64,000 nt of DNA from Bacteroidota bacterium (GCA_021824565.1 JAKAKL010000142.1:1-64000), one strand, 5' to 3'. Shown: positions 26,269 through 35,517, counted from the first letter of the stretch. The notes: generated by a model not told the origin, from the sequence alone. Translations and numbers: made by a program.

Positions 26269-27243
26269 ATGACACCGCAAGAATTTAGAGATATTGTATA
26301 CGGATTTCAAACAAGCCGGATAATATTAACATCTTTGGAGTTAAATCTCTTTAATGAACTTGAAGACGGAGCTAAAACTTCGGGGGAAATCTCCCGCGCT
26401 CTGTCGACCGATGAAAAGGCTTTGGACAGATTACTGAACGCTCTCTGCTCACTTGATATACTTGAAAAGAAAGATGGTAAATTTTCCAATACAAGCTTTG
26501 CATCAAAATATCTTGTTAAAGGCAAGCCCGATTACATTTCCAATATGATGCACGCATCAAACCTATGGCGGTCATGGAGCAGTCTTACCGATATTGTACG
26601 AAGCGGAAAATCTCAAGGAAGAATTGGAGATGGAAGCGACAGTAATTGGCTGGAGAATTTCATTGAGGCTATGCATTATAGAGCAATCAGACAGGCTCCG
26701 GCGGATATTAAAATGATCGATCTTACAAACGTTAAAACAGTACTCGACTTAGGCGGAGGATCAGCGGCTTATGCAATGGCTTTCGTAAAAGCAAAGCCCG
26801 AAATAAAAGCCGTTGTGTTCGATCTTCCGGATGTTATTCCTTTAACTGAAAAATATATTTCTGATGCCGGGCTTTCAGATAAGGTTAAAACAATCAAAGG
26901 AAATTATTTGCATGATAATATTGGTTCCGGGTACGATCTAATATTCTTATCTGCAATAGTTCACAGCAACTCCTATGAAGAGAATAAAAATTTAATTAGG
27001 AAATGCGCCGAAGCTTTGAATAAGAATGGGCAAATTGTTATCCAGGATTACGCAATGAACGAAGAAAGAACAGTTCCGGCTGGAGGAGCATTCTTTGCTC
27101 TAAATATGCTTGTAAATACCCAGGCAGGCGATACATATACAAAGCGGGAAATATTTTCGTGGCTTGAAAGTGCGGGCATACAAAAAATATCAATGAAAGA
27201 AACAAATCATATTACCGCTCAGATTGCGGGAAGAAAGGATTAA
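26269..27243 (+). CDS. SAM-dependent O-methyltransferase-like protein
   Basis: 324 residues from ATG 26269 (TTG at 26257 also possible). The N-terminal winged-helix dimerisation region (1-90, 'RALSTDEKALDRLLNALCSL', 'DGKFSNTSFASKYLV') resembles the dimerisation2 domain of plant/bacterial O-methyltransferases. The C-terminal Rossmann domain has SAM motif I 'VLDLGGGSAAYAMAF' (about 163), 'VVFDLPDVIP' and 'YDLIFLSAIVHSNSYEENKN'. The relatives include hydroxyneurosporene and acetylserotonin methyltransferases, whose usual catalytic His lies near 'IVHSNS' here. The substrate is unknown. Confidence 0.85.
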   Translation: MTPQEFRDIVYGFQTSRIILTSLELNLFNELEDGAKTSGEISRALSTDEKALDRLLNALCSLDILEKKDGKFSNTSFASKYLVKGKPDYISNMMHASNLWRSWSSLTDIVRSGKSQGRIGDGSDSNWLENFIEAMHYRAIRQAPADIKMIDLTNVKTVLDLGGGSAAYAMAFVKAKPEIKAVVFDLPDVIPLTEKYISDAGLSDKVKTIKGNYLHDNIGSGYDLIFLSAIVHSNSYEENKNLIRKCAEALNKNGQIVIQDYAMNEERTVPAGGAFFALNMLVNTQAGDTYTKREIFSWLESAGIQKISMKETNHITAQIAGRKD

Positions 27244-27459
27244 GCACATTCGTATACTTTACTTATAATCATACAAAGAGTGCAATATTCGCTTTTTACT
27301 TCCATTCTAATAAAATAGTTAACCAACTTAGTGTTTATCACCTTTCACTTTTTTCAGATAGCAAACAGTTTTTCCAATAATTATTTTTATCACACAATAA
27401 TTTAAAATATTTTTCGACTTCATTCGTCTTTATATATATAAGAATTAGAAAACCGGTTA

Positions 27460-28002
27460 ATGACAGAACAAGCAAAGACAATAGAAAAAGCTTTGACTAA
27501 GGAAAGAAAAGGGCTGCTAAGCTTTATCATGAGGTTTGTTTCTTCTAAGGAAGAAGCTGAAGATATTTTGCAGGATGTTTTCTACCAGTTTATCGGCTAT
27601 GCGAATATTGATGTAATTGAGAAAATTGACAGCTGGCTTTTTAAGACTGCTAAGAATAAAATAATAGATAACAGCAGGAAGAAAAGAAGCGAAAGGTTTT
27701 CGGAAATAATAAGCAAATATATTAGCGAGGATGAAGATTTTTCAATAGAAGATATTTTGCCTTCAATCGATTTAACGCCGGAAGATTTATTGCTCCGTAA
27801 TGAATTCAACGAAGTATTTGAATCTGCTCTGGCAGAACTTCCGGCAGAACAGCGGGATGTTTTTCTAATGAACGAAATTGACGGCTTGTCTTTCAATGAG
27901 ATTTCAGAATTGACCGGCTCTAACATAAATACACTTTTATCGCGCAAGCATTACGCGGTTAAGGAATTAAAGAAAAAATTAACTAAATATTTTAACGGGT
28001 AA
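27460..28002 (+). CDS. ECF-type sigma factor
   Basis: 180 residues. Region 2 has 'LLSFIMRFVSSKEEAEDILQ' and 'DVFYQFIGY', followed by a highly charged linker. Region 4 has 'LPAEQRDVFLMNEIDGLSFN' and 'EISELTGSNINTLLSRKHYA'. Unlike the 19359 sigma factor it has no zinc-finger anti-sigma gene beside it. Instead a 100-residue two-TM protein starts 4 bp downstream and a methyltransferase follows directly, so the three are one transcription unit. How it is held inactive is unclear. Confidence 0.92.
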   Translation: MTEQAKTIEKALTKERKGLLSFIMRFVSSKEEAEDILQDVFYQFIGYANIDVIEKIDSWLFKTAKNKIIDNSRKKRSERFSEIISKYISEDEDFSIEDILPSIDLTPEDLLLRNEFNEVFESALAELPAEQRDVFLMNEIDGLSFNEISELTGSNINTLLSRKHYAVKELKKKLTKYFNG

Positions 28003-28006
28003 CAAT

Positions 28007-28309
28007 ATGCATCGCACACATAATAAAAAATTTATCGGCAGAGCAATCGGATTTGTAATTGTATTTACTGCCGTACTTACTACGCTTGTTTTCCTATTAT
28101 GGAACTGGCTTATGCCTGTAATCTTCAAACTTCCGGAGATAAGTTTTCTGCAGGCATTTGGAATATTAGTATTATCAAAAATATTATTCTTAGGATTTCA
28201 TAAACGACCGGGAACGCAACATGACTTTAGATCAAGAGAATACTGGAAGAAAAGATTTGAAGAAGAACATAAAACTGCATCGACAAGTCCTGAAGGGGGC
28301 AATGTTTAA
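28007..28309 (+). CDS. Small two-TM protein coupled to ECF sigma
   Basis: 100 residues. TM helices lie at about 11-35 and 43-62, followed by a charged cytoplasmic-type tail with 'HDFRSREYWKKRFEEEH'. It lies 4 bp after the sigma gene and 0 bp before the methyltransferase gene. The position and membrane-plus-helix design make it a candidate unconventional anti-sigma factor; this is inference, no known anti-sigma motif is visible. Confidence 0.7.
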   Translation: MHRTHNKKFIGRAIGFVIVFTAVLTTLVFLLWNWLMPVIFKLPEISFLQAFGILVLSKILFLGFHKRPGTQHDFRSREYWKKRFEEEHKTASTSPEGGNV

Positions 28310-28903
28310 ATGCTTAAATATATTTCAAATCAGTTTGGTAATCCTCGCGGCATAGCCGGAGAACTTGTCGGCTATATTTTAGCAAAGAATAATATCAATA
28401 GAATCAATTGGCTTATTACTGAAATGAATATTAAACCTGATGACAGTATTCTTGAAATAGGTTTTGGTCCGGGTGTGGCAGTGGAGATTATTTCTTCGCT
28501 GCTGACAACCGGCACGATTACCGGCATAGACATTTCTGGTGTAATGCTAAAGCAGGCGCGAAAGAGGAATGCCGCTTCTATAAAAAGCGGGAAGATAAGT
28601 TTAATAAAAGGCACTATTGACAATTTACGCCCGGATGAAAAGTTTGATAAAATTTTCGGAATGAATGTTCACATTTTTTGGAAGAATCCGGTCGGAGAAA
28701 TCATAAGGCTTAAACATTTATTAAATGAAAACGGAATATTTGTGCTCGCTCTCCAGCCGAGGACTGCAAAGAGTAATGAAATGGTTGAAAAGGAAGTAGA
28801 AAAGACAAAAGGATATTTTAATAAAGCTGGTTTGAAAATTATAGATTTTAAAATGCTCCAAATTAAACCGCAGTCAGTGTTTTATGTCGCAGGTAAGCTT
28901 TAA
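28310..28903 (+). CDS. Class I SAM methyltransferase
   Basis: 197 residues; the ATG directly abuts the previous stop. It contains 'DSILEIGFGPGVAVEIISSL' (SAM motif I), 'TGIDISGVMLKQARKRN' (acidic motif II region) and 'FDKIFGMNVHIFWKNP' (motif IV), a standard small Rossmann methyltransferase of the UbiE/Methyltransf_11 kind. The substrate is unknown. Co-expression with an ECF sigma factor suggests a stress or envelope function. Confidence 0.88.
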   Translation: MLKYISNQFGNPRGIAGELVGYILAKNNINRINWLITEMNIKPDDSILEIGFGPGVAVEIISSLLTTGTITGIDISGVMLKQARKRNAASIKSGKISLIKGTIDNLRPDEKFDKIFGMNVHIFWKNPVGEIIRLKHLLNENGIFVLALQPRTAKSNEMVEKEVEKTKGYFNKAGLKIIDFKMLQIKPQSVFYVAGKL

Positions 28904-28935
28904 AAATAAAACAAGCATCTAATTATTTTATTGAC

Positions 28936-29160
28936 ATGAAAAAGAAGATGGACGTAATAATTTTAAAAACTAATATTAATTCTAAAAGAGAGTTTGCAAC
29001 AGTTAAGAAAGCTCTAAGATATATTTACGATATAAAAGAGTGTACTGTTGATCTTGAAGACATAGATAAAGTTTTGCGTGTTATAGGAATTAATATAGAC
29101 GAAACTGAAATAGCAGCAAAAGTAAGCAGCCTTGGCTTCAAGTGCGAAGAATTATTATAA
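28936..29160 (+). CDS. HMA-like small protein lacking the metal-binding cysteines
   Basis: 74 residues. The pattern 'VIILKTNINSKREFATVKKA', 'YIYDIKECTVDLEDIDKVLR' and 'TEIAAKVSSLGFKCEELL' follows the beta-alpha-beta-beta-alpha-beta heavy-metal-associated fold of copper chaperones. The C-x-x-C normally found after 'TN' is replaced (INSKRE). It ends the sigma/methyltransferase unit 32 bp downstream. It probably binds something other than copper, or acts as a protein-interaction module. Confidence 0.65.
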   Translation: MKKKMDVIILKTNINSKREFATVKKALRYIYDIKECTVDLEDIDKVLRVIGINIDETEIAAKVSSLGFKCEELL

Positions 29161-29178
29161 ATTTTCCCGGATCGAAAA

Positions 29179-31815
29179 TTAAGAAAGCAAATCCTTCAGA
29201 ATGAATTTTGTTTCTTCTATTGCCTTTTGAAGCGGCTCTAATCTTTCAGAAGCGCTTATGATATCATTATGTTTACCGGAAATTTCAATTCCGTAAGCTT
29301 CGTCTCCGATCTTAGTTGCACCCACTGAATAGCTTGCTCCTTTGATTGTATGGGCTTCGGCGATAATTTTTTGAAAATCTTTTGCATCTATATTTTCGCC
29401 GAGTTTTTTCGTTCTATCCTCGACATCGACAAAATAGCTTTTGATCAGATCGCTCTGAAATTCTTTATCTCCCGAACTCATATTTTCAAAATGAGCAAAG
29501 TCAAAGACAGGTTTGGAATCTTTTATTTCAGTAGTCTTTTCTTTAATAGCAGGTTCCTTCTTCAGCACCCAGCGGTCTATCATGCCTATCATTTGATCCG
29601 CTATGATCGGCTTTGACAAATAGTCGTTCATGCCGGCTTCAATACATTTTTCTTTATCACCGGAAAGCGCATGAGCAGTAATTGCAAGTATAGGCACTTT
29701 GCATTTTTCATTTTCAATACCGCGGATCATTTTAGTCCCGGTAAAACCATCGTACTCCGGCATTTGAATATCCATAAGCACGAGGCTGTAATCATTGCTG
29801 CTGACAGCTTCATAAGCAGCTTTGCCATTGGTTACTGCATCAGTAAGATATCCGGCATCGCTTAAAATACGCAAAGCGACTTTCTGATTAATAAAATTAT
29901 CTTCAGCAAGTAAAAGTTTATATTTTGCTCTTTGTTTTTTGATTAGAGCTAAATCTCCGGCAGCCGCAATCTTTGGTTCTTCTTTTGTTCTGATCGCCGG
30001 CTTGCCTGCGCTGGCAAGAAGAGATTTATCTGCAGGAGGTTTTAATCTAAGAGTAAAGAAGAAGCGGCTTCCCTTTCCTTCTTCACTTTCGACGTTAATA
30101 TCTCCATTCATCAAATTAATAAATTGCTTAGAGATCGCAAGTCCCAGCCCTGTGCCTCCGAATTTTCTAGTGTAAGAGCCGTCAATTTGAGAGAATGGCT
30201 GGAATAAATATGATATTTTTTCCTTCGCTATACCTATGCCTTCATCCGTAATGGAGGCATCGATTAAGAATGAGTCGTTAGCGGAAGGCTGAACAGAAAT
30301 ATCAATTGTAATTTTGCCTTTGTCTGTAAACTTTACTGCATTGCCGAGAAGGTTTATAAAGATTTGTCTAATTCTAACCGGATCGCCGCGGAAGTTTGTT
30401 TGTGCATTCGCTGAATAATTATTAACAATTGTAAGATCTTTTTCTTTAGCTCGCATTGAAAGAATAGAAATAGACTCTTCGACAACCTGCGGCAGATTAA
30501 AATCTACATCAGCAAGATGCATTTTGCCGGATTCAATTTTAGACAGATCGAGAATATCATTCAATATTTCGAGCAGAGACTCGGCAGACTGCCGAGCGGT
30601 TAAAGCGAACTGCTTCATCTCTTCTTTGCTTGTATACGCTTCTTTCTCAATCAACGTTAGGAAACCCAGAATTCCGTTCATGGGAGTTCTAATTTCGTGG
30701 CTCATGTTTGCAAGGAACTGGCTTTTCATCATTGTAGATTGCGTAGCTTCTTTTGCGAGCCTATCCGATTTTAATTTTTCAGTGCGGAGTTCTTCTTCGG
30801 CTTTTCTTCTTTGCTCCTCGGCAATCGTTTGATCGGTAATATCAATTATAGTTCCTTCAAAATAAAATTGATTATGTTCATCATCCGAGCGAATTGTAGC
30901 ATTCATGCTTACAATAACATCCGAACCGTCCTTTTTCTTAAAATACAATTTATAATTTTTTACCGCTCCTTTTTCTTTGAGTTCATTAATCATTACGTCG
31001 CGGTCTTCAGACCATTTATAAATATCTTCAGGAATATTGACTCGCAGTAAATCTTTTTCGCTGTCGTAACCTAGAATATTAACAAGCGCCGGATTTACAG
31101 TCAAAAATCTTCCCGATATGCTCGACTGGAAAATTCCTTCGACTGAGTTTTCAAATATCGCGTGATATTTCCGCTCCGATAATTCCATTTTATAAGAACG
31201 CTCGGCAAGCTGCATGCGAAGCTTAAAGTTTACCGCGCTTCCAACAACAGAAATCATGCTTAAGAATAGAACAAAGATCACCGACTCGTACATGTGGGGC
31301 AGGAAATAAATTGAATGGTCATTAAATAATATTGCCGCCGCAAAAACGAGGTTATAATAAATAGCAACGATTATTTGATGCTTAACATCCCAGCTCAAAA
31401 ATAAAGCTGAGGTAAAGATCATCAACCCGACTATCTGTGAATTTGGAACTAATGTTTTGGGAAGAAGGAATATCATGAAAGCTGAAGAGAGAATAATATT
31501 TGCGAGCAAGGTATGAACGAGAATAATCGGCTTATTCATTCCCCATTTTGTATAAAGAGAGACAAGAATTAGGAAAGCAACTAAAGTAGCGCTGAGCCGT
31601 GTAAAATATACCTGGAATGCAAATGATGAGAAATATCTGACTTCAAATATCATTGCGAAAAGCCCCGAGATGGCGATAAGCAGAGCCATAACTTTTAACG
31701 GCGGGATTAAAAGTTCTTTGGTTTCCCTTCTTACCTGCTCATATTCGTTTGCGGAAAAAACAACATCCCCGTGATAAATATAATCAACTATTGTTTTGCT
31801 GCTGATGCTAGACAT
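29179..31815 (-). CDS. Membrane hybrid histidine kinase with REC and HPt domains
   Basis: 878 residues, AGAGG ribosome site. The order is six TM helices (about 35-205, MASE-like), a PAS domain (215-330), a short coiled coil, and HisKA with phospho-His H373 in 'NMSHEIRTPMNG'. HATPase_c follows (475-590, 'NLLGNAVKFT', 'DEGIGI', 'GTGLGLAIS'), then a receiver domain with D682 in 'LVLMDIQMPEYDGF' and an HPt domain with H822 in 'AEAHTIKGAS'. It is a complete His-Asp-His relay ending in HPt, so it must pass phosphate to an unlinked regulator. Convergent with the small HMA-like gene; the ligand is unknown. Confidence 0.93.
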   Translation of the reverse strand: MSSISSKTIVDYIYHGDVVFSANEYEQVRRETKELLIPPLKVMALLIAISGLFAMIFEVRYFSSFAFQVYFTRLSATLVAFLILVSLYTKWGMNKPIILVHTLLANIILSSAFMIFLLPKTLVPNSQIVGLMIFTSALFLSWDVKHQIIVAIYYNLVFAAAILFNDHSIYFLPHMYESVIFVLFLSMISVVGSAVNFKLRMQLAERSYKMELSERKYHAIFENSVEGIFQSSISGRFLTVNPALVNILGYDSEKDLLRVNIPEDIYKWSEDRDVMINELKEKGAVKNYKLYFKKKDGSDVIVSMNATIRSDDEHNQFYFEGTIIDITDQTIAEEQRRKAEEELRTEKLKSDRLAKEATQSTMMKSQFLANMSHEIRTPMNGILGFLTLIEKEAYTSKEEMKQFALTARQSAESLLEILNDILDLSKIESGKMHLADVDFNLPQVVEESISILSMRAKEKDLTIVNNYSANAQTNFRGDPVRIRQIFINLLGNAVKFTDKGKITIDISVQPSANDSFLIDASITDEGIGIAKEKISYLFQPFSQIDGSYTRKFGGTGLGLAISKQFINLMNGDINVESEEGKGSRFFFTLRLKPPADKSLLASAGKPAIRTKEEPKIAAAGDLALIKKQRAKYKLLLAEDNFINQKVALRILSDAGYLTDAVTNGKAAYEAVSSNDYSLVLMDIQMPEYDGFTGTKMIRGIENEKCKVPILAITAHALSGDKEKCIEAGMNDYLSKPIIADQMIGMIDRWVLKKEPAIKEKTTEIKDSKPVFDFAHFENMSSGDKEFQSDLIKSYFVDVEDRTKKLGENIDAKDFQKIIAEAHTIKGASYSVGATKIGDEAYGIEISGKHNDIISASERLEPLQKAIEETKFILKDLLS

Positions 31816-32016
31816 TTTGCCTCTGGATTTTTGTCTTAAAAGTAATAAAATATTAATTCAAATAATATTAAACAAGAACATTTAGAAAATTGATTTTAAG
31901 CAAAATTCCCTGCCCTAAATATAAGCGAAAATTTTATAATAATTTAAAAATGAAGACTGTGCGTTTAATTTATTTTTACATAAATTGCTTCCCATTACAA
32001 TAATATTTTGGAATTT

Positions 32017-32595
32017 ATGGAAAATTTTTTCTATTCAATAGACGTAGCCGTTTTTTATTTTTTTAACCATACAATTGTCAACGGCGCTTTTGATAAGTTC
32101 TTTACAATAATAACAAATGTAAACAACTGGTATATCGCTTATATAATTTTACTCGGAATTAGTATAGCAAAAGGCGGAAGGCGCGGCAGAATAGCAGCGA
32201 TAGGCGTGCTGCTTTTAATTCTCGTGACGGACCAATTTGCTGCTAAGGTATTAAAAGAAATTTTCCAAAGGATTAGACCATGCAACGCGCTGCCGGATGT
32301 TAGAACTCCTCTTGGCTGCAACGGCACTTTTTCTTTTCCGTCTAACCATGCAGTTAATAATTTTGCCGCGGCATTTTTTTTCTATCTGCTTTTCCCAAGA
32401 TTAAAATGGGCATTGTTCATCGCAGCTTCTCTCGTTGCCATCTCAAGATTATATGTCGGAGTGCATTATCCTTCAGATATATTGGGAGGGGCGATAATCG
32501 GCTCTGCTTTCGGTTATCTATTTGGAAAAGCTGCGCTAAAAATAGACGAGTCATTAAAAAATTATTATGAAAATAAAAAATTAAAACAGAATTGA
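32017..32595 (+). CDS. PAP2-family membrane phosphatase
   Basis: 192 residues from ATG 32017 (TTG at 32008 is alternative). All three acid-phosphatase motifs are present: K-x6-R-P in 'KEIFQRIRP', P-S-x-H in 'PSNHAVNNFA', and S-R-x5-H-x3-D in 'SRLYVGVHYPSDILGG'. Five to six TM helices. Members dephosphorylate lipid phosphates such as undecaprenyl-PP or phosphatidylglycerol-P. Four bp precede the GNAT gene, so they are co-transcribed. Confidence 0.92.
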   Translation: MENFFYSIDVAVFYFFNHTIVNGAFDKFFTIITNVNNWYIAYIILLGISIAKGGRRGRIAAIGVLLLILVTDQFAAKVLKEIFQRIRPCNALPDVRTPLGCNGTFSFPSNHAVNNFAAAFFFYLLFPRLKWALFIAASLVAISRLYVGVHYPSDILGGAIIGSAFGYLFGKAALKIDESLKNYYENKKLKQN

Positions 32596-32599
32596 AAAT

Positions 32600-33100
32600 A
32601 TGGAATTTATTTTAACTGATAAGCTTGCAATCCGTAGGGCAAAAGTTACGGACGTACCTTTAATTTTATCGCTGATAAAAGAATTAGCCGAATATGAAAA
32701 ATTATCAAAGGATGTTCATGCCACTGAAAAAATGCTGAAAGAAAGTCTGTTCGGCAAAAAGAAATATGCAGAAGTTTTAATTGCGGAATATAATGGCGAA
32801 GACGCCGGGTTTGCTTTATTCTTTCATAACTTTTCTACATTTGTTGGAAAACCGGGAATTTACCTTGAAGATATTTTTGTCCGTCCTCAATTCCGCGGCA
32901 AAGGAATTGGGAAATCCTTGTTGCTCGAATTAGTTAAGCTCGCTAATGAAAGAAATTGCGGAAGAATCGAATGGGCGGTTCTTGATTGGAATGAGCCGTC
33001 AATTAACTTTTATAAAAAGTTAGGTGCTGTTCCAATGAATGACTGGACAGTGTTCAGACTGACTGAAGCACAGATTGATAAGCTGTCGGCTAAAGAATAA
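32600..33100 (+). CDS. GNAT N-acetyltransferase, diamine-acetyltransferase-like
   Basis: 166 residues. The acetyl-CoA motif is 'RPQFRGKGIGKSLLLELVKL', preceded by 'GIYLEDIFV' and followed by 'RIEWAVLDWNEPSINFYKKL' and a W-x-x-x-R-L ending. This combination is characteristic of spermidine/diamine (SSAT-like) and thialysine acetyltransferases. Polyamine or lysine-analogue acetylation is likely but the substrate is not proven. It runs convergent to the gene at 33110. Confidence 0.87.
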   Translation: MEFILTDKLAIRRAKVTDVPLILSLIKELAEYEKLSKDVHATEKMLKESLFGKKKYAEVLIAEYNGEDAGFALFFHNFSTFVGKPGIYLEDIFVRPQFRGKGIGKSLLLELVKLANERNCGRIEWAVLDWNEPSINFYKKLGAVPMNDWTVFRLTEAQIDKLSAKE

Positions 33101-33109
33101 TTTTATAAC

Positions 33110-34117
33110 TTATTGCTGTAATCCGGTTTTTACCGGACTGACAAATTTATATCCAACTTTTATTAAAGCATTAATATCTTGTTTAACCGAAAAATAATCT
33201 TCGGCAGGCAATTCAATCGTAATTTTTTTCCCTCCTTTTATTTCAAAAGCTGCTGCACGAAAATTATCCTTAACATTACCGGAAACAGAAATGAAAGAAC
33301 TTTCTGTTATAATCTTGATGCTGCTTCTGTTCAATAAATTTTTAATAAACGTAAAAGCCTTCGATTTATAAAGCCTCGAATTATCATCAACCACGAAAAA
33401 TAATGCGTTTGGAAAACCTCCGATAATGGCTCTAACAGCATTGTTCAAGCGGTCTTCAGGAAAGTTTGGCTGAAGTTTAAAATTCATTTCTTGTATATCG
33501 TCATTTAAAAGGACCACATACTGCTTTCTGTTTGAGAAAAGAGAATCCGCAAGTTGAATTGTTTTCTTTGACGGCACAAGTTCGGCAGTAAAATTTTCCG
33601 GAGCTAAAATTATGTTGGAAATTTTGTTTTCGTTCAGATTTTCGAGACCGGAAATTATAAGTGCAATATCTCCGGCGTTTCTTTTAACATCATCTCGATA
33701 TTCAAACAAAGCCTTTAGTTTTGCTCTATCGTTGGAATAAATTGTTATGCTGTTAATTCCTCCGATAGTTTTTTCGTGGCAGACCATCTGCACGTTTTCG
33801 TTGTAGAATGTACTGAATATTTCCTGTAGTATTTCAGCGATCGGTAAATCTTTAGGAACATCGACCGAGTATAAATTTATTAGAGAATCAGCAGAATTAT
33901 CTTCGATTTTTTTTACATGCACCCATTGTTTTTCAATTCCGAAATCATATACAGAGGTAAGAAATTTTTGATTTATCTCTGCAACATTAATTTTATCCTC
34001 ATTGTGCACGTAATTTTTCTTCAACACTTTTGAAATAATTAAGTTTGCTGCCAATAGAAAAATAGCCGCGCCAAAAAGGACGTTTACAAATTTCTTTTTA
34101 TCGAGTGAAAAATTCAT
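33110..34117 (-). CDS. Membrane-anchored protein, possible divergent deacetylase (YibQ-like)
   Basis: 335 residues from ATG 34117 (TTG 34120 precedes it). One N-terminal TM helix (about 10-30) is followed by an extracytoplasmic region. The second half has an order resembling YibQ-type divergent polysaccharide deacetylases: 'GDIALIISGL', then 'SNIILAPENFTAELVP', 'RKQYVVLLNDDI', 'RLNNAVRAIIGGFPNALFFV', 'FTFIKNLL', 'IKIITESSF'. The usual 'DDxG' metal motif is changed to 'ISGLE', so catalytic activity is doubtful. It follows the crotonase gene on the same strand (23 bp). The fold call is tentative. Confidence 0.45.
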   Translation of the reverse strand: MNFSLDKKKFVNVLFGAAIFLLAANLIISKVLKKNYVHNEDKINVAEINQKFLTSVYDFGIEKQWVHVKKIEDNSADSLINLYSVDVPKDLPIAEILQEIFSTFYNENVQMVCHEKTIGGINSITIYSNDRAKLKALFEYRDDVKRNAGDIALIISGLENLNENKISNIILAPENFTAELVPSKKTIQLADSLFSNRKQYVVLLNDDIQEMNFKLQPNFPEDRLNNAVRAIIGGFPNALFFVVDDNSRLYKSKAFTFIKNLLNRSSIKIITESSFISVSGNVKDNFRAAAFEIKGGKKITIELPAEDYFSVKQDINALIKVGYKFVSPVKTGLQQ

Positions 34118-34140
34118 CAAAGAAGTATTCTGAAGACGGC

Positions 34141-34920
34141 TTATTTGTTTATAAAAACTGGTTTTCTTTTTTCAAGGAAGGCATTTGTACCTTCTTTCGC
34201 ATCCTCCGTGCCGCAGCAAAGCGCAAACAAACTTGCCTCAAATTTTAATCCTTCATGAAGAGAAACTTCATTAGCGCTCTGAACGGCTTTTAATGAATGT
34301 CGAACTGCAGTCTGTCCTTTTGAAGCTATAGCTGATGCCATTGCCTCAGCATTTTTCATAAGCTCATTTTGCGGATAAACTTTATTAGCGAGTCCAATTC
34401 TGTATGCTTCGCTTGCGTCAATCGTAGTGCCGGTTAAAATCATCTCTGCTGCGCGTCCCGTATTTATTAATCTTGCTAATCTTTGAGTACCGCCGTAGCC
34501 GGGAATTATTCCCAAATTAATTTCAGGCTGGGCAAACTTAGCATTTTCCGAAGCCAATCTAATATGGCATGCAAGAGCAAGTTCACAGCCTCCACCGAGC
34601 GCATAGCCGTTTACTGCGGCTATTACCGGCTTGTTCAAGTTTTCTATTAAATTAAAAATTTCCTGTCCTTTTTCTGAAAACTCTTTTGCGCCTAGAACGT
34701 CAAGCTTATTTATTTCACTTATATCTGCCCCCGCGACAAATGCTTTCTCACCGCTTCCGGTTATAATTGCGCAAAAAACATTTTGATCGTTTTTAATATT
34801 TAGAAAAGCATCTTTTATATCGTTAAGAGTGTCTGCGTTCAAAGCGTTTAATTTATCAGGTCGATTGATTGTAACTATTGCGATATTCCCTTTTGCCTCG
34901 AACAATAAATTTTTATACAT
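34141..34920 (-). CDS. Enoyl-CoA hydratase/isomerase (crotonase family)
   Basis: 259 residues, GAGGAAA ribosome site. Typical crotonase: 'ITGSGEKAFVAGADISEI' (oxyanion hole region), 'NGYALGGGCELALACHIRLA' with the first catalytic Glu, and 'QPEINLGIIPGYGGTQRLAR' with the second. The length is exactly family-like. It closely resembles short-chain enoyl-CoA hydratases (Crt, 3-hydroxybutyryl-CoA dehydratase), which hydrate crotonyl-CoA in beta-oxidation or butyrate metabolism. No other beta-oxidation gene lies nearby. Confidence 0.93.
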   Translation of the reverse strand: MYKNLLFEAKGNIAIVTINRPDKLNALNADTLNDIKDAFLNIKNDQNVFCAIITGSGEKAFVAGADISEINKLDVLGAKEFSEKGQEIFNLIENLNKPVIAAVNGYALGGGCELALACHIRLASENAKFAQPEINLGIIPGYGGTQRLARLINTGRAAEMILTGTTIDASEAYRIGLANKVYPQNELMKNAEAMASAIASKGQTAVRHSLKAVQSANEVSLHEGLKFEASLFALCCGTEDAKEGTNAFLEKRKPVFINK

Positions 34921-34929
34921 AAAATTTCC

Positions 34930-35517
34930 TCAAAGATTAATATACAATGGAAGCCGCACTCTCAAATCAAGAGAGACGTACTGATTCGACTGAAAGTAAT
35001 TATAGGATGCCAGCGCTTCAAGCATAAACATCGAAACTCCCGCACCGGCGCTGAAACCAAATTTCGAAATATCTTCAAGATAATTACTCTTGCCGGATGA
35101 TAATTTAAATTGATGCAGCTTCTGATAATAAGTATAATCTGCAGAAGCCTCTACAACCGGCATCAAAAGCACTATGCTGTTTATGAGCGGAGGAAAATAA
35201 TATCTTGCTCCAATACTAACCGGCAATGCATTAGTAGAATAATTAGAATAATCAGTTGTTTCATAAAAAGATTGCGCTCCTGGAAATTGATCAAACCCTA
35301 TACGAGCGTAAAGGAACGCCGGAAGGTATTCGTTATCGGTATAAGAAAGCTCCACGTTAAAGCCGTAACCCAAATCAGTTGAGTTTGCAAAATAGCTTAA
35401 TGGCAGGCGCGGACCTACTCCGAACGCAAGAAAGAAACCGCGGGCTTTATCGACTGGCTCTCTCTGGGCAATCAAAATTGATGGTGCAAGTAATAACAAT
35501 AAAAATATTTTTTTCAT
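34930..35517 (-). CDS. Outer-membrane beta-barrel-like protein
   Basis: 195 residues. Signal peptide (MKKIFLLLLLAPSILIA) then alternating-hydrophobic strands ('GFFLAFGVGPRLPLSYF', 'YGFNVELSYTD', 'FLYARIGFDQF', 'LPVSIGARYYFPP', 'VEASADYTYYQKL'), ending 'SLDLRVRLPLYINL'. It looks like a small eight- to ten-strand barrel of the OmpW/PorT-like kind. Nine bp upstream of the crotonase gene on the same strand, so probably co-transcribed. The function is unknown. Confidence 0.7.
   Translation of the reverse strand: MKKIFLLLLLAPSILIAQREPVDKARGFFLAFGVGPRLPLSYFANSTDLGYGFNVELSYTDNEYLPAFLYARIGFDQFPGAQSFYETTDYSNYSTNALPVSIGARYYFPPLINSIVLLMPVVEASADYTYYQKLHQFKLSSGKSNYLEDISKFGFSAGAGVSMFMLEALASYNYFQSNQYVSLDLRVRLPLYINL

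Noticed and set aside
29160-29180. Inverted repeat AATTTTC/GAAAATT between convergent genes
   Set aside because: Very AT-rich 7-bp stem overlapping the stop codon; too weak to call a terminator.
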